Shown here piece by piece: positions 28,009-37,662 of a stretch of 64,000 nucleotides of DNA. The stretch covers positions 620,001 to 684,000 of the forward strand of contig CBDCLS010000006.1 in the NCBI GenBank assembly GCA_965218775.1, given 5' to 3'. Origin of the DNA: CAUZIZ01 sp965218775 (GTDB lineage: Bacteria; Acidobacteriota; UBA6911; RPQK01; JAJDTT01). The notes under the pieces were generated by a model. It worked only from the letters and a program-made list of their open reading frames with translations, searched no databases and was not told the DNA's origin. The stretch's first letter is position 1, and every line of letters starts with the position of its first letter. The position numbers and the translations under genes were made by a program.

Positions 28009-28814
28009 AACAGGCCGCTTCAGCGGCCAGGCGCGAAGCGAATAGCCCCGGCGTTTACGCCGGGGTTGGTTCCTGTATGGGACTCCCAGAGGCCCTTTCA
28101 AGGGCCTTCTCGAACAACGGTTTAGCCCGATGTCCCTATTTTCCGTCGCGAAAACCTGGGTTCCGTTGGCCTGGATTCCGCAGATTCATTCCGCCGATCG
28201 TTCTAGTTACTTGGGACTGCAAACACCGGTACCAGTCCCGTCGGGGACAACTCTCATGGCGTCGAAGGTCCTCTCTGAAATCTATCTCCACCTGACCTGG
28301 CACACCAAGTCCCACTGCGCGATCCTGCGAGGACCCGTTGAAGGACAGGTTCACGGATTTCTGCGGGGTCGAATCGCTGCGACACGAGGAGCCTTCCTCC
28401 ACGAAATCGGAGGCCTCGAGGATCACGTCCACCTGGCTGTCAGGATTGCCCCGACGTTGGGGATCAGCGAGTGGGTTGGGAAGCTGAAGGGTTCGAGTAC
28501 CCACGACCTCAATCAGAAGCTGCGCCGGGGAATCCCGTTCGCCTGGCAGGGGGGATTCGGCGTTGTATCCTTCAGTCGAAGAGATCTGCCATTTGTCGTG
28601 GATTACATCCGCCGCCAGAAGGAGCGCCATCGCCGGGGGCGAACCATCGATCGGCTGGAACGCCTCTGGTCTGTCGGCCCTAGATCGTGACCTGGCTAAA
28701 GCCTTTGTTCGAGAAGGCCCCTGAAGGGGCCTCAAGAGGGATGGATTGTCGACCAACCCCGGCGTAAACGCCGGGGCTATTCGCTTCGCGCTGGGCCGCT
28801 GAAGCGGCCTGTTG
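28009..28814. mobile_element. RAYT-type transposase unit between structured inverted arms
   Basis: Arms of ~115 bp (28009-28130 and 28690-28814) are inverted copies of one another. Each holds three hairpins: GGCCGCTTCAGCGGCC, CCCCGGCGTTTACGCCGGGG, and a GGCCC..GGGCC hairpin, followed by CTTCTCGAACA. Between them is a Y1-type transposase gene. The arms match the transposase-free element at 8750-9011. The unit probably inserted into a gene, as a truncated C-terminal frame begins at its right end (28815-29041). Confidence 0.8.
28256..28690 (+). CDS. IS200/RAYT-like (Y1) transposase
   Basis: 144 aa from ATG at 28256. The pattern IYLHLTWHTKSHCAIL ... EIGGLEDHVHLAVRIAP ... SEWVGKLKGSSTHDLN ... VDYIRRQKERHR is that of the Y1/IS200-like transposase family (PF01797), which nicks single-stranded DNA at hairpins. 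HVHL supplies the HUH metal ligands and the Tyr in VDYIRRQ is the likely nucleophile. Its flanking imperfect palindromes fit a REP-associated transposase. All key residues are present, so it looks functional. Confidence 0.85.
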   Translation: MASKVLSEIYLHLTWHTKSHCAILRGPVEGQVHGFLRGRIAATRGAFLHEIGGLEDHVHLAVRIAPTLGISEWVGKLKGSSTHDLNQKLRRGIPFAWQGGFGVVSFSRRDLPFVVDYIRRQKERHRRGRTIDRLERLWSVGPRS

Positions 28815-29041
28815 TCGCAGACACGCCCAGTGGCCGTTCAGCCCTACTCACATCGGTCGCTTGCTACGACTATCAGCATTTCCAGAGCGGAAGAATCCTC
28901 TGGTTTTCTGCACAACGCGATTATCTAGCCAAGCGAGTCATCGACGAGCTACAGCGAAATCGTGGAGTCATATCCGCAGAAGCCATACGAGAGTATGAAA
29001 TGGCGCTCCGTCGCTTTGAAGCGATGCCTATCACCGACTAG
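28815..29041 (+). pseudogene. Unidentified C-terminal gene fragment beside the RAYT unit
   Basis: An open frame reads SVACYDYQHFQSGRILWFSA then QRDYLAKRVIDELQRN and ends MALRRFEAMPITD with TAG at 29039. There is no start; the frame begins inside the right arm of the transposase unit. The regular charged helix pattern suggests a real protein end, but I do not recognise the family. The 5' part is not found left of the unit. Confidence 0.45.
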
Positions 29042-29086
29042 AGCAAGCCGAGGGTGAAGGAGGCGGTGCTTCAAGCTGGCGTGCGG

Positions 29087-30577
29087 TCAGTACGTTGCCA
29101 CGCGCTCCGCGCCCGGACTGATCGTTGCCATAACCGCATCAATGTGGCTGCGCATCCGGGTTAGCCCCAACTGCGCCATCGATGGATCAGTCCACAGATT
29201 GGTGAACTCGCCGGGGTCTGCGTCCAGATCGAACAACTCGGTCAGGTTGTCTTCGCGGTGATACAGCACCATCTTGTAACGACCGTCGTATGTCATGGTC
29301 GCCTGAGTGGGCGTATCGACAGGACTGTATCCCAACGAATCGTAAAAGTCACAAACCACATGTGACCTGTGCCCGCTTGCGTCCGCGGCGCCCGTAAGCA
29401 GCGGTAACAACGATCGTCCCTGCATGTTTCGGGGAACATCGAGCCCAGCGGCGTCCAAGAGCGTCGGCGCAAGGTCGACTAACTCCACCAGCGCTTCGCT
29501 CCGCAAGTTTGATTGAAAGCGATCCGGCAGCGCCATGATCAGCGGCACATGGACCAGCCCCTCGAAGAACCGGCAGCCTTTGAAGATCAGCCCGTGGTCG
29601 CCCAATAGTTCGCCGTGGTCGCTGTGGTAGAGAATGATCGTGTTGTCGAGCTGTCCCGATGATTGCAGGGCATCAATAATCCGGCCGAGCTCGTGATCGA
29701 CGTGTTCGATCATGGCATAGTAGGCGGCTTTGATCGTCTGGCCGTTGAATTGTTCCGGGGCCTTGTAGGTGCGAGCCGACTGCGAATCGGCTGTGAGCTG
29801 CGACACTTCAGGCATGGGACCGAATGGGTCGACTGCTTCGAGTTTCTGTGCACGGATTTTTTGGAACTGTTTCTGCCGCTCGAGGTCCGACTCGTGAAAC
29901 AACGGTGGCGGAACGTCGGCCGGGTCGAAATGCGTGAGGAACTCCGGGGGTGGTGTGAACGGCGGATGCGGCGCAAATGGGTTGACGCTCATCAGCCACG
30001 GCCCCTCGCGCGGCTCGGTGATGAAACGAACCGCCATCTCACTGCACCAGGTGACTTGCGTCAGCGCGGCCGGCACTCCTGGGCCGCAAAAGCTTGGAGA
30101 AGCTTCGTACAACTCGTACGGATCAACGCCCTTTTCGTCGCGAAGCCAACCGAAATACTCATTTTGCTCGTCGGCCTCGTCCGGGACCTGGAGATTGCTG
30201 TGATGAAACACCCGATAACCGTCGTCGTATCGCCGCTCGCCGGCCTTGGCTGTGGAGAGATGGAGCTTGCCCGCCAGCCCGCAGTCATAACCACCGTCGG
30301 CCAGCAGCCTGGTCACCAGCTTTTCGCCGGACGGAAACCGGGCATGTCCGTTCCGGTAAACGTGCGTGGTCGCGGGATACCGTCCGGTGAGGAAACTCGA
30401 ACGACTGGGAGTGCAGATGGGATTCTGGCAATAGGCACGCGTGAAGCTGACGCCCCGCTCAACCAATCGATCCAGGTTGGGAGTGCGAGCCGCGGGGCAA
30501 TTCAAAGCGTGAATCGTGTCGTAACGCTGGCCGTCGGCGCAGTACCAGAGAATGTTGGGGCGGCGGTTCTCGGCCAT
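29087..30577 (-). CDS. Sulfatase (formylglycine type)
   Basis: 496 aa, arylsulfatase family. NILWYCADGQRYDTIHAL near the N-terminus supplies the first metal ligands, and CTPSRSSFLTGRYP (~57-70) is the sulfatase signature whose Cys becomes formylglycine. GKLHLS and YHSDHGELLGDHGLIFKG are further landmarks. No signal peptide is visible, so it may act in the cytoplasm or the start may be upstream. It would hydrolyse a sulfate ester, possibly on a glycan. It follows the internally deleted propeller gene by a few bases on the same strand. No sulfatase-maturing enzyme is in the window. Confidence 0.9.
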   Translation of the reverse strand: MAENRRPNILWYCADGQRYDTIHALNCPAARTPNLDRLVERGVSFTRAYCQNPICTPSRSSFLTGRYPATTHVYRNGHARFPSGEKLVTRLLADGGYDCGLAGKLHLSTAKAGERRYDDGYRVFHHSNLQVPDEADEQNEYFGWLRDEKGVDPYELYEASPSFCGPGVPAALTQVTWCSEMAVRFITEPREGPWLMSVNPFAPHPPFTPPPEFLTHFDPADVPPPLFHESDLERQKQFQKIRAQKLEAVDPFGPMPEVSQLTADSQSARTYKAPEQFNGQTIKAAYYAMIEHVDHELGRIIDALQSSGQLDNTIILYHSDHGELLGDHGLIFKGCRFFEGLVHVPLIMALPDRFQSNLRSEALVELVDLAPTLLDAAGLDVPRNMQGRSLLPLLTGAADASGHRSHVVCDFYDSLGYSPVDTPTQATMTYDGRYKMVLYHREDNLTELFDLDADPGEFTNLWTDPSMAQLGLTRMRSHIDAVMATISPGAERVATY

Positions 30578-30601
30578 CGTTTCAGTTCCGCATTCCTACC
30601 T

Positions 30602-31493
30602 TTACCGGAACCTCAGGGAATACAGATCCGCGTCCTTCATGACGAAGCGCAGCCGAACCGGCTTCGATGAACTGGAGGTCTGACCAGTTGCGGAAGTCCG
30701 CCGAGGTGGCAACCGAGATGCTCCGGAGCCGTCTCACGATGGGTGCCTTCACGGGACGCACACCCGGTCGGTCCCGGATGAAGGCCACATACTGATTGCG
30801 CTCGCTGTCCCAGAAACCCAGGTCCAGGCCTGAATCCATCTTCTCCTGGACCATGAGCGGCTCTCCAAGCAGCTTCCAGTGGATCCCATCGGCGGAAACC
30901 AGGCCCATCATGTGCTTCAGACCCTGCGCCGGATGGACCACCGTGAGCGCCTTGTATCTCTCCTCGTCCGGGGCCTGGGGATTTCCGTCTTTGAAGACCG
31001 TGAAACAGTGGCTGCCTTTCCTGGTACCGCCCATCCAGACGATGTTGTTATCTCGTGAGCCGTCGAATTCGAAGAGGCCCAGAGAAGGGCGAGTCCAGTG
31101 AATGCCATCCTTGCTCTCCGCGTAGCAGGTCAACTGCGGGTGCTCTGGGATCACCGTCTCCTCGGGACCTACAAATGGCGGGAAGGCATAGCTGGCGTGA
31201 CTGCTGCCCCGATAGTACATGCGGTAGATGTCGCCGTCCTGAAACACGCTGTGGTAGAAGCTTGTGTTCCCCTCCCAGGGCTTGTCGAAGGTGAGAACTG
31301 CACCGGCAGAGACGGGCTCGTGCAGCTTCAGACGCACCCCCTCCGTGGACTCGATCAGGTAGTCGTCCACGAACAGTGCCAGTCGGGAGCCGATATCCAG
31401 GGGTTTCTGGGGCTTCTTCGCTGCTGAAGGGGCAGCCACCGTCAGGGAGCAAACCAGGCAAGCCACCGAGACGGCCAGAACTCTCATGCTCAT
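30602..31493 (-). pseudogene. LFVDDYLIE-family propeller gene with internal deletion
   Basis: The N-terminal part is normal: signal peptide, LALFVDDYLIESTEGVRLKL, PWEGNTSFYHSVF, SKDGIHWTRPSLG, up to about residue 275 (FRNWSDLQFIEAG). The family's C-terminal end, KPVRLRFVMKDADLYSLRFR, follows at 30602-30660 in another frame with its own TAA. Some 200 residues between are missing, including the last blades and most of the sandwich. The read-through frame ends at 30582. GGAGG precedes the ATG, so expression of a short product is possible. It lies upstream of the sulfatase gene. Confidence 0.8.
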
Positions 31494-31827
31494 CGGTCAT
31501 CCTCCAGGAGTCATGCTATCCCGGTGGGCGGGGAGGATCAATGGCTCGGAGATCCCAGAACGATCCCGGCAAGGTCCCACTTCGGGGCTGTCCTCCTACC
31601 AGGATCCCACCAGCTCGAAAAGCGATTCCCTATTGACCCAAGGGAGATGGGGCCGTCAGGATAGTCAGAAGAACGACTGCTCTCGCTTTGACACGCATGC
31701 TGCCTCCTGGACGGGCCCGATTGTACTTTGTACCCTCGATTCTCTTGACTCGGAAATAGTACCCCCATTTTCAGTGCTTTCCGCGGCTGAATTCTCCGAG
31801 AGATCTCGCTCACGAACCGAACCCGGA

Positions 31828-32011
31828 ACTGGAGCCGGGCGAAGAGATCTTGGATTTGACGATTCATGGGGCGATCTTCGACCCACGGCGCGCTCCCTAC
31901 GAGCCGTCTGCTGACGGTCAGCGGTTTCTCCTCCATGTCCGCTCCGAGGAGTTGGTTGCACCGCCCGTCAAGGTGATCGTTAACTGGACTAACCTGATAG
32001 AGCACGAATGA
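31828..32011 (+). pseudogene. C-terminal relic of a kinase-propeller gene
   Basis: The frame reads ELEPGEEILDLTIHGAIFDP then PSADGQRFLLHVRSEE and VKVIVNWTNLIE, the same ending type as the 25322 and 17190 genes (DGQRFLV...VVLNW). The stop (TGA) overlaps the ATG of a second kinase fragment at 32008, so kinase-propeller genes were once in tandem here. Sequence between 31494 and 31828 shows no supported gene. Confidence 0.65.
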
Positions 32012-32296
32012 ACTCCGGCACCCAACTCGGCTCCTACGAGATCCTCTCAGCCATCGGCAAGGGCGGTATGGGCGAGGTGTGGAAGGCCAAGGACACGAAG
32101 CTAGGCCGTGAAGTCGCCATCAAGACCCTGCCCGAGGAATCGCCCAGAACACAGACCGCCTGGCACGGTTTGAACGTGAAGCGAAGATCCTGGCCTCGCT
32201 GAATCATCCCAACGTCGCCACCATCTACGGGCCGGAGGAGCATGAGGGCAGACGGTTCCTGATACTGGAGCTCGTTAAAGGTGACTCCCTGGCCGA
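32008..32296 (+). pseudogene. Ser/Thr kinase, N-terminal fragment with frameshift
   Basis: Starts LGSYEILSAIGKGGMGEVWKA (P-loop) and VAIKTLPEE (catalytic Lys). At about 32140 one base is missing: restoring it gives EEFAQNTDRLARFEREAKIL, the family sequence, and the frame continues through SLNHPNVATIYG and LILELVKGDSLAD. It stops dead at ~32296, where a minus-strand Doc fragment begins. Catalytic loop and propeller are lost. Confidence 0.75.
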
Positions 32297-32303
32297 CTGC
32301 GGG

Positions 32304-32640
32304 TCATACCTCTCGATCGGACGCCCTCTCGCGGAACCAGTTGCCAAGTCGTTCTCCATCCACGTCCTTGCGGAGAAGGTCTAGGACCATATCCGCCAAT
32401 TCCTCTGGATGTGTCTCGGTAACGATGTATCCGTTCAGATACAGAAACGTGAGGGCTGAAGCCGCAGCAGCTCTTTTGTTGCCATCGAGAAACGGGTGAC
32501 GAACCGCGATCGCCACAACGTATGCCGCAGCCATATTGAAAACGTCAAGCAGATACTTGCCGCCATAGGTAACGCGAGGAGCATCGGTAGCCGCCTGGAG
32601 TGCCTCATGGTCCCTTAAACCGGGATCACCGCCCGAGCAT
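32304..32640 (-). pseudogene. Death-on-curing (Doc/Fic) toxin, N-terminally truncated
   Basis: The frame encodes GGDPGLRDHEALQAATDAPR, then HPFLDGNKRAAAASALTFLY, the Fic/Doc motif HPFxxGNKR that binds nucleotide and catalyses phosphorylation or AMPylation, and ends at WFRERASDREV. The first ~25 residues normally present are missing; upstream (higher coordinates) the frame passes into a repeat core at 32752-32848. No antitoxin gene is next to it. It abuts the kinase fragment at its 3' end. Confidence 0.7.
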
Positions 32641-32751
32641 TCAATCTCACGCGACGGGTCGAGATCGCGAAACGACGACGAACGCCATGTCTTTGCACAG
32701 TGGAGGAGGAGTGACAAAGATATCGGCCCGTCCCGTCGCCACCCGCAGGCC

Positions 32752-32848
32752 AGATGGGGGTTGTGGACGATCTCTGCGTTCGTCGTCGTCGAAGATGGCC
32801 AAACATCGTCTTCCTCCTCCTGCCTTGATCTCGCCTCACAAGCCCCAT
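32752..32848. repeat. Core of a MITE-like repeat (copy 1)
   Basis: Bases 32752-32848 match 37331-37427 in reverse orientation at about 85% (shared GATCTCGCCTC[A/G]CAAGCCCCAT and GTTTGGCCATC-type segments). The right flank ends in ACTAGGA near 32885-32890, again a CTAG end. The left end is missing, apparently replaced by the Doc fragment. A third piece lies at 56184-56212. Confidence 0.65.
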
Positions 32849-32951
32849 CTGCAAACGTATCGGTATTTACCGAACGCTGTACTAGGACGTAACATGCTCG
32901 AGTTAGCCGACAAGCGACACCGGCAAGTGAGTCCCCGGTGAGGAGGCGCCG

Positions 32952-34853
32952 GTGACATATGCGGTCCACCTCGAATCAGACGTCATGGTCCCCATGCGGG
33001 ACGGGGTCCGCCTGGCGATGGACGTCTACTCTCCTGGGGACCAGTCCGGAGTGCGCCTCGACGGGCAGTGGCCGGTCATCCTCGTACGAACCTCGTACAA
33101 CAAGACGGCCTCCGAGTGGAACGGAGTGCCGGGGTGGTACGCGGCCCGCGGGTATGTGTTCATCATCCAGGACCTCCGCTCCCGGTACGCTTCCGAGGGC
33201 GACGGACGCTACTACCACACGTGCAACCCCTGGGAGGGTAACGACGGCTTCGACACCATCGAGTGGATAGCCTGTCAGGCGTGGTCCAACGGCAGGGTCG
33301 GGATGATGGGAAGCTCGCACCGGGCGATCGTCCAGACCCAGGCCGCCCTCCACAGGCCACCTCATCTCTTCGCGATATGCCCGGAACAGGGTCCGACAAA
33401 CATCTTCCTTCAGGAGGCACGCGAGGGCGGCGCGATGGCGCTCCACATGTACACGGCGATCCACAACCACGCCCTCGACGCCCAGGAGATCAGAGACGAT
33501 GACGATGCGGTGAGGACCGTCGCAAAGGGGATGGCCGATGCACGGCAGTGGCTCCGGCGCATGCCGTTCAAGCCCGGCGAGGTACCGCTTGCCGTGGCGC
33601 CCCACCTCCAAGAGACCCTCTTCAGCTACTACTATCGGGGCGAGTACGACGAGTGGTGGGCGCAAGAGTGCAACGACCAGACACCCTATTGGGACCGTCA
33701 CGCAGACCTACCCTGTTTGATCACGGGGGGCTGGTACGACTCGTTCATCGACGGCTCTATTGGCTACCTCGAAGCCATGACGACTCGTATCGGCTCGCCG
33801 GTCAGACTGCTCGTCGGACCGTGGGGCCATGGCACGATGCGAACACGGAAGACGTCGCTCGGCGAGGTGGACTTCGGAGCTGACGCGATGCAGGGGTACC
33901 CGGCCCATCACGAGTTGCGCCGGCGTTGGTTCGACCGCTGGCTCCTCGACAAGGAGAACGGAGCCGACCTGGACCCACCAGTGGAGATCTTCGTCATGGG
34001 AGGCGGAACCGGTCGGAGGACTCCGGACGGGCTGATGCATCACGGTGGTCGATGGCGGTCGGAGAACCAGTGGCCGATCGCCCGAACCGAACGGCGAACG
34101 CTGTTTCTCACCCAGTCCGGCGGTCTCAGCGCTCGCCGGCCCGGGGGCGCAGGCTCGCTGACCTACGAGCACGACCCGGACGACCCGGTTCCCACCGCCG
34201 GCGGTAACATGGCGCACCTGGCCGCGATCGCCAAGCTGGAAGGTGGCTGGGGCCCGGTCCCTCCCTTTGGCGATCGAGCCGACGCCTACGGCGGCCAGGG
34301 GACGCCTATCGTCCCGTGGGGTCCGATCGACCAGCGAGAGCACGACTGGTTCTCCGGAGATAGCGGTGCCGGGCGAAAGCTGTCCGAGCGCCCGGACGTC
34401 CTCGTATTCCGCTCGGAGCCGCTCGACGAGGATACCGAGGTCACCGGTCAAGTGGAGGTCAACGTGTGGGTTTCCTCCTCGGCGAAAGACACCGATTTCA
34501 CCGCCAAGCTCGTTGACGTCTACCCGCCGAACGACGACTACCCGTCCGCGTTCGAGATGAACGTCGCCGATACCGTCCTGCGTCTACGCTACAGGAACTC
34601 CTGGTCCGACCCGGAGCTGATGGAGCCGGGCTGCGTCTACCCGATCACGATCACGCTGCCGGCAACATCAAACCTGTTCCAGAAGGCGCATCGGATACGG
34701 ATCGACATCGCGAGCAGCAACTTCCCCCGACTGGAGGTGAACCCCAACACCGGGGAGCCGGTCGGTAGGCACACCTACACGGTGATCGCATCGAACACCG
34801 TTCACCTTGGTGCAGACACTCCATCGCACGTCGTGCTGCCGGTCGTCCCGTGA
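32952..34853 (+). CDS. CocE/NonD family hydrolase (X-Pro dipeptidyl-peptidase S15 type)
   Basis: 633 aa from GTG at 32952 with AGGAGG five bases upstream. Opening VMVPMRDGVRLAMDVYSP and RTSYNKTA are typical. The alpha/beta-hydrolase core has GRVGMMGSSHRAIVQ with the nucleophile Ser (usual GxSYxG changed to GSSHRA), GWYDSFIDGS near the acid, and GPWGHGTM with the His. The last ~200 residues are the jelly-roll domain (VTGQVEVNVWVSSSAKDTDF ... HRIRIDIASSNFPR). Enzymes of this family cleave acyl esters, amides or prolyl peptides. No signal peptide. Its composition looks more GC-rich than its neighbours, hinting at acquisition. Confidence 0.88.
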   Translation: MTYAVHLESDVMVPMRDGVRLAMDVYSPGDQSGVRLDGQWPVILVRTSYNKTASEWNGVPGWYAARGYVFIIQDLRSRYASEGDGRYYHTCNPWEGNDGFDTIEWIACQAWSNGRVGMMGSSHRAIVQTQAALHRPPHLFAICPEQGPTNIFLQEAREGGAMALHMYTAIHNHALDAQEIRDDDDAVRTVAKGMADARQWLRRMPFKPGEVPLAVAPHLQETLFSYYYRGEYDEWWAQECNDQTPYWDRHADLPCLITGGWYDSFIDGSIGYLEAMTTRIGSPVRLLVGPWGHGTMRTRKTSLGEVDFGADAMQGYPAHHELRRRWFDRWLLDKENGADLDPPVEIFVMGGGTGRRTPDGLMHHGGRWRSENQWPIARTERRTLFLTQSGGLSARRPGGAGSLTYEHDPDDPVPTAGGNMAHLAAIAKLEGGWGPVPPFGDRADAYGGQGTPIVPWGPIDQREHDWFSGDSGAGRKLSERPDVLVFRSEPLDEDTEVTGQVEVNVWVSSSAKDTDFTAKLVDVYPPNDDYPSAFEMNVADTVLRLRYRNSWSDPELMEPGCVYPITITLPATSNLFQKAHRIRIDIASSNFPRLEVNPNTGEPVGRHTYTVIASNTVHLGADTPSHVVLPVVP

Positions 34854-34919
34854 AGGCACAGAAAGCGGTTGATTTTATACAGGGACCTTACAAAGCCAAA
34901 AGGTCAGAAGGCCGGATTC

Positions 34920-36949
34920 TCAGTCCTTCCCTCTCTTCATGCTCCAGAAGAAACCTTCCACCGAGCCCAGGCTGCGGTTTCCCGACGGTTCTGCCATCAC
35001 CGAGTAGGCGGTGAAGAATCTATCAGGTTCTAGTTCAACCGTCGCTGACCCGATGATTTGCTTGAATTTGGTGGACCGATTCATGAAGGGGGTGCCCGAG
35101 TCGGTACCATCCACCCAGGTCTTGCCGCCGTCCAGGCTGATCCTGGCGCACATCTCATGCAGGCGGGGGATGCGGTCGTGGTAGTAGCCCATCTGGTGGG
35201 TCACGATGACCACATTTCTCGGGGTCCAGAGGATCGAACCCGGTGCGAATAGAAGCCTAGATAGCTCTCCGGCACCTCCCGGAAGCTTCGTCCCGCGTCC
35301 GTCGATTCCAGCAGGATGCTCCCCTTCCAGGGATAGGGCGTTCCGGAGTAGCGGGTTCCCCAAAGACCCACCTCCTTCTCCACCGTTTCCCGGGCTTCGC
35401 CCACCAGTAGGGGCTGCTGTTTGCGGAAGACCCCCAGGAATGTGATCGGGGTCATTGGGGTCCAGGGCGTAGTCTCCTTCCGCCCCGTGCTGATGAACGA
35501 TCGAGGGTTCTCCCCAGGTCCTGCCTCCGTCCCGGGAACGGACCATCACGTTGTGACTGCGGGTCTTTTCGTACATTACGTAGTCCCTGGAATCGTCATG
35601 ACCCAGCCCGAGGACCAACATCAGGGTGTCATCGGGCCGTACCAGGAAGCAGGGGTGGGTGCCGGCGATCATGGCTCGCTCGTAAGGATCTCCGGGGGCG
35701 GTGGGAGCGAAGTTGGGCCAGTTGTCGACCGTTCTGGTGACCCAGCTCTGCCCGCCGTCCTCGGAGACGGACAGGCCCCAGTCCCGCCATTTGCCCGTAG
35801 GGGCCTGGTGCACCAGCCAGAGGCGGCCGTCGCTGGTGATGCTGAACGCGGTGGCATGCTGATCGCGCGCGACGTCGGCTTGGAGCCGCACCGCGACCGC
35901 CTGCCAGCTCCGACCGCCGTCGGTACTCTTCGCCAGCACCCGCGCCAGATCAACGGACTGAGTGTGCAGGTAAAGCGTGCCGTCCGGGTGACGGAGCAGC
36001 TTCATCATACCCGCCGCCCTTCCCAAGGGGAGGATCTGAACCGTGTCGGCAAAGTAGCGTCTCACCTCCTGGGTGGGAGCGATCTCAGGAACGATCCTGA
36101 TGGGACCTGATCCTCTCGTTGGCTCCTCAGCCCTTTTGCCCCCGGCGCTCGACCTCCCCTGATTCTGCCACCATCGGAATTCGAGGGAGCCTCTCTCGGC
36201 GTTGGCTGCGATGTCCAGATCGCCGTCGCCGTCCAGATCGGCCAGCAGAAGCTGATTGGCGTTCTTCCAGTTGTTCTTCACCTGATGCGCCGTCCAGTGG
36301 GCTGCCGGGTCGCCGCCGTTCTCGTACCAGACGACCTGGCCCGGCCTGGAGAATCCGGTGGCAGCCACATCCATGTCTCCATCCCCATCCAGGTCACCGG
36401 CTACCGCCTCGTAGGCCTCGTTCAGATCGTCGGCGATCACGTGCCTGGTCCAGCCGTTGAGGTGCACCCCGTCGTTTTCGTACCAGACGACATGGTGATT
36501 GTAGGAGTGGGTGAACTGGGGTCTGTCTTTACGGCTGGACTTGACCTGGTCCCCGAGATGCATGGCTCCCCATGCCCCCAGGGCCATGACCACACGCCGT
36601 CGCCGTCGATGTCCCCGATCCGATGACGCTCCAGCCGCTCGGGGTCCTTCTCCTGGATCAGGTGGCGTTTGAAGCTACCCCTGCCATCGTTTTCGAACCA
36701 GTAGAGCTTGTCGTGGCCGCCCGCGTCTGCGCTGGTCAGATCCAGATCTCCATCCCCGTCCAGATCCTGTGCCGCGATCCCATGGGGATAGGTGTAGCCC
36801 TCCATGATCAGGTGCTCGGAGAACTGGATTCCTGTCCCGCTATCCTGCTTCGGCTGAGCTGTGAGCGGACTGGGTTCGAAGCCAGCGCCAAGCAGTACGA
36901 GAGAGTAGGCAATGCTAGCCCAGAGGGAAAGCGTCCTGCGCATCATCAC
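34920..36949 (-). pseudogene. FG-GAP plus Asp-box (sialidase-like) protein gene with three frame breaks
   Basis: The 5' frame (36949 down to ~36600) has a signal peptide and FG-GAP repeats (AAQDLDGDGDLDL, IGDIDGDG). One frame change near 36595 leads to the main frame with two more repeats (AGDLDGDGDMDV, LADLDGDGDLDI), then a linker and an Asp-box propeller similar to 5714 (MMKLLRHPDGTLYLHTQ, STDGGRSW, SEDGGQSW, SRDGGRTW). Between ~35225 and ~35440 the family sequence (FRKQQPLL ... PWKGSILLESTDAGRSF) is in another frame, so two compensating shifts leave a garbled patch. Full protein would be ~680 aa. A decayed gene or repeated sequence errors. Confidence 0.75.
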
Positions 36950-37293
36950 CTCCTGGTGCGACTCACGGAGAGCCTGGTCAGGCGGACATCAATCTCCGTC
37001 GCGCCACGAGTTTTCAACCGGTATCTCCCATTTAGTTTGAACCTGGGGCCGATCCGGGCTCGCAATGGCGACCATTCTAACCCGACATTCCCCATAGCAG
37101 CTGTCGGATCCGAGTTCCGTTGGCCTCAGCCTGATTAATAGGTCCAAACCTAGCAGTGCTCGAACCTCGCATCAAGGATACCTGGTCATCCTTCCGCTGA
37201 AAGCGGCCTCTGGTCCGTGGGGTCTCCACGCGCCTTCGCCGGAATCTGATCAGCGGAGACAGCTCTCCAGCCCCTTGTTCAGAAGACACCGGG
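36950..37293. other. Intergenic stretch without recognisable feature
   Basis: About 340 bases between the FG-GAP/Asp-box gene start and a MITE. No conserved frame, hairpin or repeat was found; it presumably contains the promoter of the minus-strand gene, but no motif is convincing. Confidence 0.4.
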
Positions 37294-37573
37294 CTAGGAG
37301 CCTGCCCGAGTAATGGTGTGGGTTGCGAGAATGGGGCTTGCGAGGCGAGATCCAGGCGGGAGGAGGAAGTCGATGTTCTGCCATCTGCGACGACGACCAA
37401 CGCAGAGATCGTCCGCAACCCCCATTTTCCCTATGGGTTACGGGCGTCGTCGGCCCATCTGCTGTGTTTGGGCTCCTCGACGATGGCCAAACATCGCCTG
37501 CGTCGCCCAGCCTTGCAGCTGGACCAACGGCGCCCGTAACGCAACCCACACCATTACTCAGACAGGCTCCTAG
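37294..37573. mobile_element. MITE of 280 bp with ~34 bp inverted ends
   Basis: Left end CTAGGAGCCTGCCCGAGTAA; reverse complement of right end CTAGGAGCCTGTCTGAGTAA, continuing TGGTGTGGGTTGCG on both sides. Two mismatches in ~34 bases. The interior contains the ~97 bp core shared with 32752-32848 and no convincing ORF. CTAG ends and a CCTGTC-like start are shared with the 10558-10720 element. Confidence 0.8.
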
Positions 37574-37662
37574 GTTCTCAGAGCCTTTTCAGGGTACCTT
37601 CAACTTGACCCTGGCCGTGCCGAATCAGGAGATTTCGGCTCCTCTATCTGGGCTGCTACAGG

